From Lachnospiraceae bacterium (GTDB lineage Bacteria > Bacillota > Clostridia > Lachnospirales > Lachnospiraceae): a stretch of 64,000 nucleotides of DNA. Below, in pieces: positions 33,829-42,271 of this stretch. Where the stretch lies: assembly GCA_021199655.1 (NCBI GenBank), contig JAJQHQ010000050.1, positions 62,001-126,000 of the forward strand, given 5' to 3'. Numbering within the stretch: the first letter of the stretch is position 1; each line of letters starts with the position of its first letter. The notes under the pieces were generated by a model. It saw only the letters and a list, made by a program, of their open reading frames with translations. It did no database searches and had not been told where the DNA came from. The translations under genes were made by a program, and so were the position numbers.

Positions 33829-33973
33829 TCTGTGTGGCCGGACGTGGCTACTACCAGGAGTGGGGCTATCGAAAAATAGGATATCCGTTTTGAAAAAACC
33901 ATTTTAACAACAGATGCAGACCTGGAATTTATTTGACTTTATGAATAACACTATTATCTGTTAACCTTTCCTT

Positions 33974-34007
33974 AAAGCCCTGTGCAGTATTTCTGTACGG
34001 GGCTTTT
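33974..34007 (+). terminator. Terminator after the PTS operon
   Basis: AAAGCCCTGTGCAG pairs imperfectly with CTGTACGGGGCTTTT. The T-run is short but the place, 145 bases after enzyme I, fits. Confidence 0.65.
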
Positions 34008-34055
34008 ACCTACGAGGAAGTTACAACGGTTTATTTTTGGCACTGATATTGCACC

Positions 34056-34084
34056 TTGACATATGACAAGTATCTGGGTATACT
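34056..34084 (+). promoter_or_regulatory. Sigma-A type promoter of the HipA-like kinase operon
   Basis: TTGACA (34056-34061), 17-bp spacer, TATACT (34079-34084). The leader is very short: AGGAGG at 34091 and ATG at 34103. Confidence 0.8.
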
Positions 34085-34102
34085 TTTCTCAGGAGGATTT
34101 TT

Positions 34103-34927
34103 ATGAACGGCGATATTGTAAAAGAAAAACAGGATCTGACATATTTGTCCTGGACGCGAACCCGAAATTCTTCCGGGACGGCAGGATCATTCCTGAAAGC
34201 ATATTCTGAACTGGGCGGGGAGAAGATTTATTATAAACTGTCCAATTATGACTCTATGCGCGGTGCCATCGGGCACGAATGTGTAAATGAGCTGATTGTT
34301 GATCGGTTGCTTACAATACTGGGCGTCGGGCATTTGCATTATCAGCTGATTCATGCGGATATTCTGGTCAATGAACAGCAGCAGGAAGTATATCTTAGCG
34401 CTTTCAGGGATTTTAAGAAGCGTGGAGAGAGTAAAATCGCGTTGGATGTATATTATGACAGTGAGCATCGAGAGGGCGAAACTCCTCTGGAGTTTTGTGT
34501 TCGCAACGGCTGGGCAGATTATATCTATACGATGTTTGTCGTGGACTATCTGATCCTGAACCGGGATCGGCACGGTGCGAATATTGAAGTGCTGCGCGAC
34601 AGCCGAAAGCGGACGATACGTCTGGCACCGCTTTTTGACCATGGTCTGTCGCTGCTTTTTAACTGCCTGACGGATGAAAGCATTCGGGAGTATGATGTAA
34701 TGGAAGATCGGCTTACCAACACATTTATCGGTTCCCGATCAACGATGGAGAATTTGAAACTGATACCGGCGGGAAGGTTTCCGAAATTGAATCCTCTTTT
34801 ACCTCAACACAGGGATACACTTATGCAGGGACTGGAGGATGTGATTCCGCAGAATCTGCGGGATAAAATATGGGAAATGATCTGGAAACGGTGGTGTGTT
34901 TATGAAGATATTTGCAATCCGGGATGA
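34103..34927 (+). CDS. HipA-like kinase domain protein
   Basis: 274 residues. SSGTAGSFLKAYSELGG and KIYYKLSNYDS form the nucleotide-binding N-part; GHECVNELIVDRLL follows; the catalytic loop is LILNRDRHGANIEVL and the metal-binding aspartate is in APLFDHGLSLLF. This is the HipA/PI3K-like kinase fold, here as a short protein without the N-terminal HipA subdomain. HipA toxins phosphorylate tRNA synthetases; the target here is unknown. The gene overlaps the next one by 26 bases. Lower GC than the PTS operon suggests acquisition. Confidence 0.8.
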   Translation: MNGDIVKEKQDLTYLSWTRTRNSSGTAGSFLKAYSELGGEKIYYKLSNYDSMRGAIGHECVNELIVDRLLTILGVGHLHYQLIHADILVNEQQQEVYLSAFRDFKKRGESKIALDVYYDSEHREGETPLEFCVRNGWADYIYTMFVVDYLILNRDRHGANIEVLRDSRKRTIRLAPLFDHGLSLLFNCLTDESIREYDVMEDRLTNTFIGSRSTMENLKLIPAGRFPKLNPLLPQHRDTLMQGLEDVIPQNLRDKIWEMIWKRWCVYEDICNPG

Positions 34928-35717
34928 AAGTGCCGCAGTTCAAAAGGATCTGGCGTGGCTTCTCTATTATGAAATGGAAAAACGCTTTTACATTGAACTG
35001 CCTGACGATGCGGATGAGTGGGAGACGCCGCTTCTTTTGTCTTCATTTGTAAAAAAAGGAGAAAGAACGGTCAATTCTTACTGGAGCAGGGTGTGGGTGC
35101 AGCAGAGGATCGTGCCCACGGATCGTCAGAATATCGGGCAGGTGTTAAAAGATAACGGCCTGAAAGAATATGATGAGTTTGAACTGCTTCTGCTGTCTAT
35201 GGGAAGATGCGCGCAGGACGATTATTATCTTGTTCCGCTTAAGGAGCAGGAGCTTCCTTCGCAGATACAGGGGCGCTTTGAGGAAAGGATCGAAGATGTT
35301 ATTTCACTTGGGCGAAAAACCCTGCTGGTGTTTTTCCGGGACGGGATGATCCGCAAGTGCGACATGACTGTCTGGTTTCAGGACCATTCCCGGTTTTCCA
35401 TCCTGGTAAAAAGAGAAGACCTGTTTGACAGTGTGCAGGTTGAAACCGGAGGGCATGGAGTTGCCTGGGATGAGAATTTAAGCATCCCGGATTATATTTT
35501 ACATTGGTACGGGGAAGCTGTGCCGCTGGTGACGGAAGATTTTCGGGCTTTTGCGGCGCAGCGGATCATCACTGCAGGTGAGGCGGCGGAGATTCTGAAC
35601 TGCTCCCGGCAGAACATCAATGACCTGATCAGGCGCGGCAGGCTTCATCCTGTGAAAGTGACGTCAAAAAGTACTCTGCTGCTGAAAAGCGAGGTCTTGA
35701 GGCGGAACTGGCAGTGA
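34902..35717 (+). CDS. DUF2442-like and excisionase-type HTH partner of the HipA-like kinase
   Basis: 271 residues. Residues about 1-120 form an unrecognised domain (MKIFAIRDESAAVQKDLAWL). The middle, TLLVFFRDGMIRKCDM to FDSVQVETGGHGVAWDENL, matches the DUF2442 pattern. The C-terminal 45 residues are a MerR/excisionase-like HTH (ITAGEAAEILNCSRQNINDL). It overlaps the kinase gene by 26 bases, implying coupled translation. Gene order (kinase first, DNA-binding partner second) is reversed against hipBA. Likely an antitoxin or regulator of the kinase; this is inference from context. Confidence 0.7.
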   Translation: MKIFAIRDESAAVQKDLAWLLYYEMEKRFYIELPDDADEWETPLLLSSFVKKGERTVNSYWSRVWVQQRIVPTDRQNIGQVLKDNGLKEYDEFELLLLSMGRCAQDDYYLVPLKEQELPSQIQGRFEERIEDVISLGRKTLLVFFRDGMIRKCDMTVWFQDHSRFSILVKREDLFDSVQVETGGHGVAWDENLSIPDYILHWYGEAVPLVTEDFRAFAAQRIITAGEAAEILNCSRQNINDLIRRGRLHPVKVTSKSTLLLKSEVLRRNWQ

Positions 35718-35730
35718 AAAAGAAAAACAC

Positions 35731-35807
35731 TTGCCAGAACCCATTAAAACTGTTATAGTTCAAGTTGGAAATTTAACTCAAAACGATTTGATTCAAAACG
35801 GTTTGAA
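35731..35807 (+). promoter_or_regulatory. Promoter and double palindromic operator before the DUF234 ATPase
   Basis: TTGCCA (35731-35736), 17-bp spacer, TATAGT (35754-35759). Just downstream are two adjoining dyads, TCAAAACGATTTGA (35778-35791) and TTCAAAACGGTTTGAA (35792-35807). Two copies in tandem near +15 suggest binding of a repressor, perhaps the HTH protein encoded upstream. Confidence 0.6.
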
Positions 35808-35861
35808 TAAAATAAAACTGAGTAAAACGAATAAAGCGGTTTTCAAAGATGGAGGCGGGAA

Positions 35862-37280
35862 ATGTTTTTAGCCAGAGAACGGGAATTAAACAGCCTGAAC
35901 GAACTGTATAACAGGACCGGATTTCGAATGACGATATTGTATGGGAGACGACGTATCGGAAAATCCACGCTGATCGCAGAATTTATTAAAGACAAAAGGG
36001 CTGTTTTTTATACGGCTACAAAAGTGGGGAAAGAGAGGAATCTCGAACTGTTTTCTGAGCAGGTCGTTTCTGTTCTTGATCCTGATTTTGCGCAGGCTTC
36101 TTTTCCGACGATAGAAGCTGTCTTTGATTTTATCACGCGGAAAATGGGAAACGAATCGTTGATTCTGGTCATCGATGAGCTTCCATATTGGGCGGAAAAA
36201 GATGAGGCTTTGCTTACTGTCCTTCAGAAATATATTGATACGCAGTGGGCGGATAAAAATCTCATGGTTATTTTATGCGGATCCGCGCTCAGCTTTATGG
36301 AAAAGAAAGTGCTGAGTGAGAAAAGCCCTCTGTTTGGAAGAAGAACTTCTCAGATAAAACTGGAAGCGTTTGATTACAAAGACTCTGCACTTTTTGTTCC
36401 AAATTATTCTTCGGAAGAAAAAGCGGTTTGTTATGGAATCACAGGCGGTGTGGCCAGATATCTTGCTCTGCTGGACAGTACTCAAAGTCTGGATGACAAT
36501 ATAAAACGGCTCTTTTTCCGGACGGATGGTTATCTGTATGATGAGACCAGAAATTTTCTTACACAGGAATTTTCAGATGTTACACTGATCAATAATGTGA
36601 TTGAGCAGGTGGCTTCCGGCGTGAACACAGTGAATGGGATTTCACAGAAAGTCGGGGAAAGCGCTTCCACGGTTTTGTATTCTCTTGAACGTCTGATGGA
36701 GATCGATCTGGTCGAGAAGCGAAAATGTATCACGGAAGAAAAGAACCGTAAAAAAACACAATACATTTTAAAGGATCATATGTTCAGATTTTGGTATCAG
36801 TTTATTCCCAAAGCAGCCAGTGTGATTGAACTAGGACACGGTGATCTTTATTATGAGCAGGTGGTAAAACCGAATCTGCACGCATTTATGGGAGGCGTCT
36901 TTGAGGATATGTGCCGCCGCTATACGCTGGAGCAGGGAATAATGGGCGCATACGGCAGTTTTCTTACCAATGTGGGAAGCTGGTGGGGCATGGAGACAAT
37001 GTCAGATTCTGAACAAAAAAGGCTTCAGCAGCCGGTGGATATTGATGTGGTCGCGATTTCGGAGCCGGATAAGACTGCAGTGATTGGGGAATGCAAATTT
37101 AAAAATGAAAAAATTGATAAAAACATATACGAAACACTGATCCGAAGATCATCGCTGATCAGTGGGAAGTATCGTGTCACAAAACACCTGTTTTTTTCGC
37201 TTGGCGGCTACACAGACTGGTTTGAAACCTTAAATGACAGCAATGCGGTGCTTTTGACACTGGAGGATTTGTACCGGTAA
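35862..37280 (+). CDS. Archaeal-type AAA ATPase with DUF234 domain
   Basis: 472 residues. Walker A GRRRIGKST (28-36), Walker B LILVIDELPYW, a winged helix near 255-290 (NTVNGISQKVGESASTVLYS), then DUF234, a PD-(D/E)XK-like domain with VAISEPDKTAVIGECKFKN as the likely active site. GGAGGCGGGAA precedes the start. A decayed copy of its last about 50 codons lies at 61288-61437. Members of this ATPase group are common in archaea and Clostridia; role unknown, possibly mobile or defence-related. Confidence 0.85.
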   Translation: MFLARERELNSLNELYNRTGFRMTILYGRRRIGKSTLIAEFIKDKRAVFYTATKVGKERNLELFSEQVVSVLDPDFAQASFPTIEAVFDFITRKMGNESLILVIDELPYWAEKDEALLTVLQKYIDTQWADKNLMVILCGSALSFMEKKVLSEKSPLFGRRTSQIKLEAFDYKDSALFVPNYSSEEKAVCYGITGGVARYLALLDSTQSLDDNIKRLFFRTDGYLYDETRNFLTQEFSDVTLINNVIEQVASGVNTVNGISQKVGESASTVLYSLERLMEIDLVEKRKCITEEKNRKKTQYILKDHMFRFWYQFIPKAASVIELGHGDLYYEQVVKPNLHAFMGGVFEDMCRRYTLEQGIMGAYGSFLTNVGSWWGMETMSDSEQKRLQQPVDIDVVAISEPDKTAVIGECKFKNEKIDKNIYETLIRRSSLISGKYRVTKHLFFSLGGYTDWFETLNDSNAVLLTLEDLYR

Positions 37281-37324
37281 AAGTATTTCTGATCAGGAAC
37301 TCCTGTGAAAAAATTATTTTCATG

Positions 37325-37353
37325 TTGCGATATGCGATGAAAAAGATTATAAT
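37325..37353 (+). promoter_or_regulatory. Probable promoter of the PrsA/SurA-like lipoprotein gene
   Basis: TTGCGA (37325-37330), 17-bp spacer, TATAAT (37348-37353), giving a leader of about 150 bases. Confidence 0.55.
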
Positions 37354-37511
37354 AGTTCGATGAGTGCCGCCGTGGAAAGAAGACGGAGAGCGGTGCGGAT
37401 AAAACAAAATGCAGAAAGCATAAGCAGAGAGAAAAGCTGCGCTGCCAAAAGGGGAGTTTTGTAACCTGGAACGGCGCTTTTGCATGAGGGGAAACGGAGG
37501 ATTTTTTTACA

Positions 37512-39044
37512 ATGAATACGGGAATGAAAAGAGTGGGTATGACTCTGCTGAGCGCGAGTCTGGTGATGACTTCGCTGGCGGGCTGCTCGAAGAGTGAGGA
37601 GTCGTCATTTGACGCGGACGCGACTGTACTGACGGTGAATGAGGAGACGGTTTCAGCCGGACTGGTGAACTTTGCGGTGCATTATTCGCAGGCGCAGACG
37701 CAGGAGATGTATGAGTATTATTTCGGGGACAATCCTTATACCTATGCGTATAGCGACGATTATACGATCGGAGATATGGTGATCGAAGGCTGTGTTGAGA
37801 CGTTCCATGAGCTGATTCTGGCAAGACAGCATATGGATGAGTATGATGTTTCCCTGACGGAGGATGAGGAGACGGCAATCGCTGAAGCCGCTGCCGCGTT
37901 TATCGAGGCGAATGACGAAGAGACTCTGGAGGCGATGTCTGCGACGCAGGAGATCGTGGAGGAATATCTGGAGCTGATCACGATCCAGACGAAGATGGAA
38001 GTCGCGATGTGTGCGGATGTGGATACCGAGGTATCTGATGAGGAAGCGGCACAGCGGCGGATTGAGTATGTCTATGTCGCTATGGAGACCGAGGGAGAGA
38101 CAGAAGAGGAGACCGAGACGGAGGAAGCGGAGAGCGAGAGCGCCGCGGAGGACGAGACTGAAGATGAAACGGCAGCTGAGACGGAAGAAGAGACCGTGGC
38201 GGAGACCGCTGTGGACGAGGAGTCTGAGACGGCGCTTTTGACCGGCAATACCGCGTCGAAGACGACATCGTCTGATGAGACCGAGACGGAAGAAGCTACT
38301 GAAGATGCTTCGGAAGATGACGAGGAAGAGACCGAAGAAGCTGCGGAAACGGAGGATGCTTCCGAGGCCGATACTGAGGAAGAGACAGAAACTGAGACCG
38401 AAACGGAAGATCCGGATGTTGTAGCGGCGATGGAGGAGGCTTACGCGAAGGCGGAGCAGATCATCGCGCTGATGCAGGATGATGAGGATCTGGAACTGGC
38501 GGATGCGGCTGCTCAGATCGATGAGGATCTTTCTACAAATGAGATCACATTCGGTGCCGACAGCACTTCTGTTGTGGAAGGCCTGATCACGTCCACAGAA
38601 GGCCTTGAAGATGATACTCTGGTGGATTATCCGGTAGAGGCTTCGAGCGGCTATTATGTAGTACATGTGATCAGCGCGTTTGATGAGGAAGCGACTGAAG
38701 AGGAAAAAGAAAGTATCATCGAAGACCGGAAAGACGAAATGATCGATGACCTTTATGCAGAGTGGGAAGAAGACAGTGAACTTACTACGGATTCAGATGT
38801 GCTGGCGACGATCACGTTCGACTACAACCTGTATCTGTATGAGGAGGAAGAGACCGAGACGGAGACAGAGGCAGAATCTGAGACCGGTACAGAGGAAGAG
38901 TCCGAATCTGGTACGGAAGCGGACTCAGATGAAGAGGCAGAGTCTGACACGGAAGCGGAATCAGATGCGGAGACAGAAGCTGAGGCGGACACGGAAGCAG
39001 AAGTAACGGAGACAGATGCTGCTGAGGAGACTGAGACAGAATAA
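37512..39044 (+). CDS. SurA/PrsA-like peptidylprolyl isomerase-type lipoprotein with acidic tracts
   Basis: 510 residues. Signal peptide with lipobox LAGC (Cys near 25). Residues about 35-190 are an all-helical SurA/PrsA N-domain (TVLTVNEETVSAGLVNFAV, EYLELITIQTKMEVAM). Two Glu/Thr-rich tracts (about 195-300 and 445-510) follow or end it. Between them is a part of a parvulin-like domain (QDDEDLELADAAAQIDEDL, VDYPVEASSGYYVVHVISAF). Such foldases act outside the membrane. The first tract lies where the parvulin domain should begin (IEYVYVAMET), so it appears inserted into the fold. Confidence 0.75.
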   Translation: MNTGMKRVGMTLLSASLVMTSLAGCSKSEESSFDADATVLTVNEETVSAGLVNFAVHYSQAQTQEMYEYYFGDNPYTYAYSDDYTIGDMVIEGCVETFHELILARQHMDEYDVSLTEDEETAIAEAAAAFIEANDEETLEAMSATQEIVEEYLELITIQTKMEVAMCADVDTEVSDEEAAQRRIEYVYVAMETEGETEEETETEEAESESAAEDETEDETAAETEEETVAETAVDEESETALLTGNTASKTTSSDETETEEATEDASEDDEEETEEAAETEDASEADTEEETETETETEDPDVVAAMEEAYAKAEQIIALMQDDEDLELADAAAQIDEDLSTNEITFGADSTSVVEGLITSTEGLEDDTLVDYPVEASSGYYVVHVISAFDEEATEEEKESIIEDRKDEMIDDLYAEWEEDSELTTDSDVLATITFDYNLYLYEEEETETETEAESETGTEEESESGTEADSDEEAESDTEAESDAETEAEADTEAEVTETDAAEETETE

Positions 39045-39067
39045 AATCCGGACAGACGGAAACGTAG

Positions 39068-39104
39068 AAACGGATAGGGGAGAAAGGGATTCCTCTATCC
39101 GTTT
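39068..39104 (+). terminator. Hairpin after the lipoprotein gene
   Basis: AAACGGATAG pairs with CTATCCGTTT around GGGAGAAAGGGATTCCT. No proper T-run, so terminator function is only likely from position. Confidence 0.5.
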
Positions 39105-39197
39105 ATCAACGGAGACATAACAGGATTACATCTTCAGACTTTTGTGAAAACATCGTAATGAATCAAAATTCAGTTTGGATATACGAGGAGAAACACG

Positions 39198-40034
39198 ATG
39201 AAATACGAGACGATTGACATCAAAAACAAAAATTCCATGGAATATGCGGCGCTTCATCTTTTCCTTTTCGAGGACTCGCCGGAGATTCCGATCAAAACGC
39301 GCCCGATCGTGGTCATCTGCCCGGGCGGCGGCTACGAGTTTACCTCAGACCGCGAGGCGGATATCATAGCGGTACAGTATCTGTCTATGGGCTATCATGC
39401 AGCGGTACTGCGCTACTCCGTGGCTCCGGCCGTATATCCGACTGCGCTTCTGGAGCTTGGGCGTGCGGTAGCTGTGATCCGTGAAAACGCGGATGAGTGG
39501 CATATTGATAAGGAAAAAATCGTTGTCTCCGGCTTCTCTGCGGGCGGACATCTGGCGGCGAACTACGCGATGTTCTGGAATCGGGATTTTCTGGCGGAGG
39601 CATTGTCAGAGGAAGCGGATGGGGCAAAGGCTGTTTCAGCAGCCGACCTTCAGCCGAATGCAATGATCCTGTGCTACCCGGTCATTACATCGGGAGAATA
39701 TGCGCATGAGGGTTCGTTCCGCAAGCTGCTCGGCGAAGATTACGAGGCGAAAAAAGAAGAGCTGTCTCTGGAATCATGTGTCGGAGATCAGGTGCCGCGC
39801 ACCTTTATCTGGCATACATATGAGGATGACTGTGTACCGGTGCAGAATACGCTGCTTTTGGCGAACGCGCTGGTGCAGCATCATATTCCGACAGAGATCC
39901 ATATATTTGAAAAGGGCGGACACGGCCTGTCGCTTGGCACCCGCCTGACCGGCTCAGCGGACGGCGGCTGGACACAGAGCGAGGTCGCCGTGTGGCCGCA
40001 GCTTGTACACACCTGGATGGAAAGCTGGATATAA
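39198..40034 (+). CDS. Alpha/beta hydrolase, acetylesterase (BD-FAE/AXE-like)
   Basis: 278 residues. Oxyanion motif CPGGGYEFTS, nucleophile Ser in VSGFSAGGHLA, acid Asp in TYEDDCVPVQN and His in EKGGHGLSLG. No signal peptide, so it acts in the cytoplasm, probably deacetylating xylo-oligosaccharides or similar sugars (inference from the family). AGGAGAAA precedes the start. It is a single gene with a family 1 element after it. Confidence 0.88.
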   Translation: MKYETIDIKNKNSMEYAALHLFLFEDSPEIPIKTRPIVVICPGGGYEFTSDREADIIAVQYLSMGYHAAVLRYSVAPAVYPTALLELGRAVAVIRENADEWHIDKEKIVVSGFSAGGHLAANYAMFWNRDFLAEALSEEADGAKAVSAADLQPNAMILCYPVITSGEYAHEGSFRKLLGEDYEAKKEELSLESCVGDQVPRTFIWHTYEDDCVPVQNTLLLANALVQHHIPTEIHIFEKGGHGLSLGTRLTGSADGGWTQSEVAVWPQLVHTWMESWI

Positions 40035-40053
40035 TTACACACCTGAACGGATT

Positions 40054-40188
40054 GTAACTATTCAGGACAGTACCTCGCACTTGCTGCGAGGTACGTATGA
40101 AAGTATATAGCATGTGGGGAAAAGCCCCATCGCAAAGCGATTTTAAATGGGCTTTTCCCTCGTAACTGTGAAGGTACTGAACAGTTAC
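40054..40188 (+). repeat. Family 1 element, best full-length copy (135 bp)
   Basis: GTAACTATTCAGGACAGTAC, hairpin CTCGCAcTTGCTGCGAG, then TACGTATGAAAGTATATAGC, the core hairpin GGGAAAAGCCCCAT / ATGGGCTTTTCCC around CGCAAAGCGATTTTAA, and finally GTAACTGT-GAAGGTACTGA-ACAGTTAC. It lies between convergent genes and overlaps the shikimate kinase stop codon by a few bases. Confidence 0.85.
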
Positions 40189-40682
40189 GAACGGATTTCT
40201 TTACAAATCTGCAGCGCGGACTTTCCATCCGTTTCAACCGTAATATCAGCGGCTTCCAGATATTTTGGAAGCCGTTTTTTCATCAGGGCTTCAATATACT
40301 CCACATTCATATTCCCTTCCAGAAGCGGGCGATTGTGAGCATTTTTTACACGGTCATAGATCGTTTCGGGAGCGGCACTAAGGTAAATGATCTTTCCGCT
40401 GCGGCGCATTGCCGCTACGTTTTCCTTCCGCATCGGGACACCGCCGCCGCAGGAGACCACAGTATTATTCGTACATTCAAGCCCCTTTAGCAGAGCCGTT
40501 TCCAGCGCGCGGAAACAGTCTTCGCCATCCTCCGCAAAGATCTGCGAGATCGTGCGCCCTTCCTGCTTTTCGATCTGTTCATCCATTTCGATGAGACGCA
40601 TTCCATACTCATCGCGTAGCGCACGCGCAACGGTTGATTTTCCGGCCCCCATAAATCCGATCAAAAAGATATTTTCATTCAT
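40185..40682 (-). CDS. aroK: Shikimate kinase
   Basis: 165 residues, normal length. P-loop GFMGAGKSTVARAL, shikimate-binding DEQIEKQEGRTISQIF with the DE and R residues, VSCGGGVPMRKEN, and lid region HNRPLLEGN. Phosphorylates shikimate in the chorismate pathway. It is alone here, not within an aro operon. The stop codon lies in the end of the family 1 element. Confidence 0.95.
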   Translation of the reverse strand: MNENIFLIGFMGAGKSTVARALRDEYGMRLIEMDEQIEKQEGRTISQIFAEDGEDCFRALETALLKGLECTNNTVVSCGGGVPMRKENVAAMRRSGKIIYLSAAPETIYDRVKNAHNRPLLEGNMNVEYIEALMKKRLPKYLEAADITVETDGKSALQICKEIRS

Positions 40683-40689
40683 AACGTTA

Positions 40690-41040
40690 CTTCCTGTTCC
40701 TTCATTTCATTTATTTCAGATATACTTCACTGACTGCACAGACTGGTTTTCGCCGCTGCGCAGCACATTTTCATTTCGATGCTGCTCTCTACCTTAACAT
40801 AAATTGCCGGATGTTGCAATACAAACAGCCAGGCCACGTTACAGGTCACACCATGACTAAATTAACCTTGCTTCAAGCACTACAGGAAACAGGCCACATT
40901 TTAGACACAGTCTTATCCCGAAATGGACACAATCTTTCCCTAAAATCTAAAGTTAGTATTGCGCGGGTGTGAAGCACGCAGCAATCCGTGGTATCAGATA
41001 ATTTCTTGCTCGAATTATCTGATAAAATAACAGATTACGC
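40690..41040. other. Gene-free stretch with two hairpins
   Basis: No gene seen. At 40958-40985 is the hairpin ATTGC ... GCAAT enclosing GTGTGAAGCAC, followed by CCGTGGTATCA, related to the hairpin at 49082. At 40993-41023 is an 11-bp perfect inverted repeat, ATCAGATAATT / AATTATCTGAT, 36 bases before the ABC ATPase gene; it may be an operator or an attenuator. Confidence 0.55.
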
Positions 41041-41058
41041 AGAACGGGAGGGACTATC

Positions 41059-42270
41059 TTGATCGAAGTAACCCATCTTACAAAGCGCTACGGCTCCAAT
41101 GCCGCGGTGGATGACTTATCTTTTACCGTAGAAAAAGGACAGATCTACGGTTTTCTGGGGCCGAACGGCGCCGGAAAATCCACGACAATGAACATTCTGA
41201 CCGGATACATCGCGCCGACCTCCGGCGAGGTGGTGATCGACGGACACAATATTCTGGAAGAACCGGAGGAAGCCAGAAAATGCATCGGATATCTGCCGGA
41301 GATTCCGCCGGTGTACCCGGATATGACGGTACTTGAATATCTGCAGTTTGCTGCTGAGCTGAAAAAAATACCGAAAAACGAGCGGGAACAGATGATCCTT
41401 GAGGTCATGCAGACGACCGGCCTGATGGAAATGCAGGGGCGGCTGATCCGCAACCTTTCCAAAGGCTACCGGCAGAGGACCGGGCTGGCACAGGCGGTGC
41501 TTGGATACCCGGATATTATTATTCTGGATGAGCCGATGGTCGGACTTGATCCGAAGCAGATCATCGAGATCCGCGAACTGATCAAAAGTCTCGGCCAGAA
41601 GCATACGGTCATCTTAAGTTCTCATATTCTTTCCGAGATCAGCGCGATCTGCGATCATATCATGATCATCGCGCATGGGAAACTGGTGGCGAGCGATACA
41701 CCGGATAATCTGATGAAACTGATGAAAGGCTCCGGTTCTCTGGAGCTTACGATCCGCGGCAGGGAAGCAGATACGAGAAAAATGTTAAGTTCCCTTCCCG
41801 GAGTTGATTCTCTGGATGTAAAAGCTTCTGCTGAGGCCGGAGCCTGTGATGTGGTAATAAAGACGGAAGCCGACAACGATCTGCGGGAAATGATCTTCTA
41901 TATGTGTGCGCAGGAGAAAAAAGCGATCCTGCGTATGCAGCATACGCACGTATCCCTCGAGGATATCTTCCTTGAACTGACGGAGGATCATCCGGCTGAA
42001 CAGAAGCCAAAGAAGAAGCGGCGCTTCGGGTTTGGCGGAAAAACAGCGAAGCAGGATGCAGAAGATGGAGAATTTTCTGCGGACAGCAATGAAAATATGG
42101 ATGCGATCGCCGGCACAGGGTACGGCGATGCGGAAGGCGGTGCCGATATGGAGGACGCAGCTGTTACAGACAGATCAGGGAATACAGCGGGCAGTGGATA
42201 CGGCACGGCAGGGACCCCGGGGTTGAAGAATCATTCCGGAGCCGCCAATCCGCAGGAAGGAGAGGAATGA
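41059..42270 (+). CDS. Gld-type ABC transporter ATP-binding protein
   Basis: 403 residues. Walker A GPNGAGKST, signature LSKGYRQRTGLAQAV, Walker B IIILDEPMVGLDP, His switch LSSHILSEI. The last about 90 residues are a low-complexity Gly/Asp/Glu tail (after KPKKKRRFGFGG) not found in typical members. The start is TTG 41059 after GGGAGG. With the permease, GldG-like and DUF4340 genes downstream it forms a locus seen in many Clostridia and Bacteroidetes. Substrate unknown. Confidence 0.9.
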   Translation: MIEVTHLTKRYGSNAAVDDLSFTVEKGQIYGFLGPNGAGKSTTMNILTGYIAPTSGEVVIDGHNILEEPEEARKCIGYLPEIPPVYPDMTVLEYLQFAAELKKIPKNEREQMILEVMQTTGLMEMQGRLIRNLSKGYRQRTGLAQAVLGYPDIIILDEPMVGLDPKQIIEIRELIKSLGQKHTVILSSHILSEISAICDHIMIIAHGKLVASDTPDNLMKLMKGSGSLELTIRGREADTRKMLSSLPGVDSLDVKASAEAGACDVVIKTEADNDLREMIFYMCAQEKKAILRMQHTHVSLEDIFLELTEDHPAEQKPKKKRRFGFGGKTAKQDAEDGEFSADSNENMDAIAGTGYGDAEGGADMEDAAVTDRSGNTAGSGYGTAGTPGLKNHSGAANPQEGEE

Positions 42271-42271
42271 T

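Noticed and set aside
33839-33891. Possible C-terminal remnant of a GNAT acetyltransferase (GRGYYQEWGYRKIGYPF then stop)
   Set aside because: Only about 17 codons resemble the family end; too short to be sure.
40850-40950. Insertion-sequence end (repeated AGACACAG, GGACACAA, GGCCACA words)
   Set aside because: No inverted terminal pair, no target duplication and no transposase fragment could be found.
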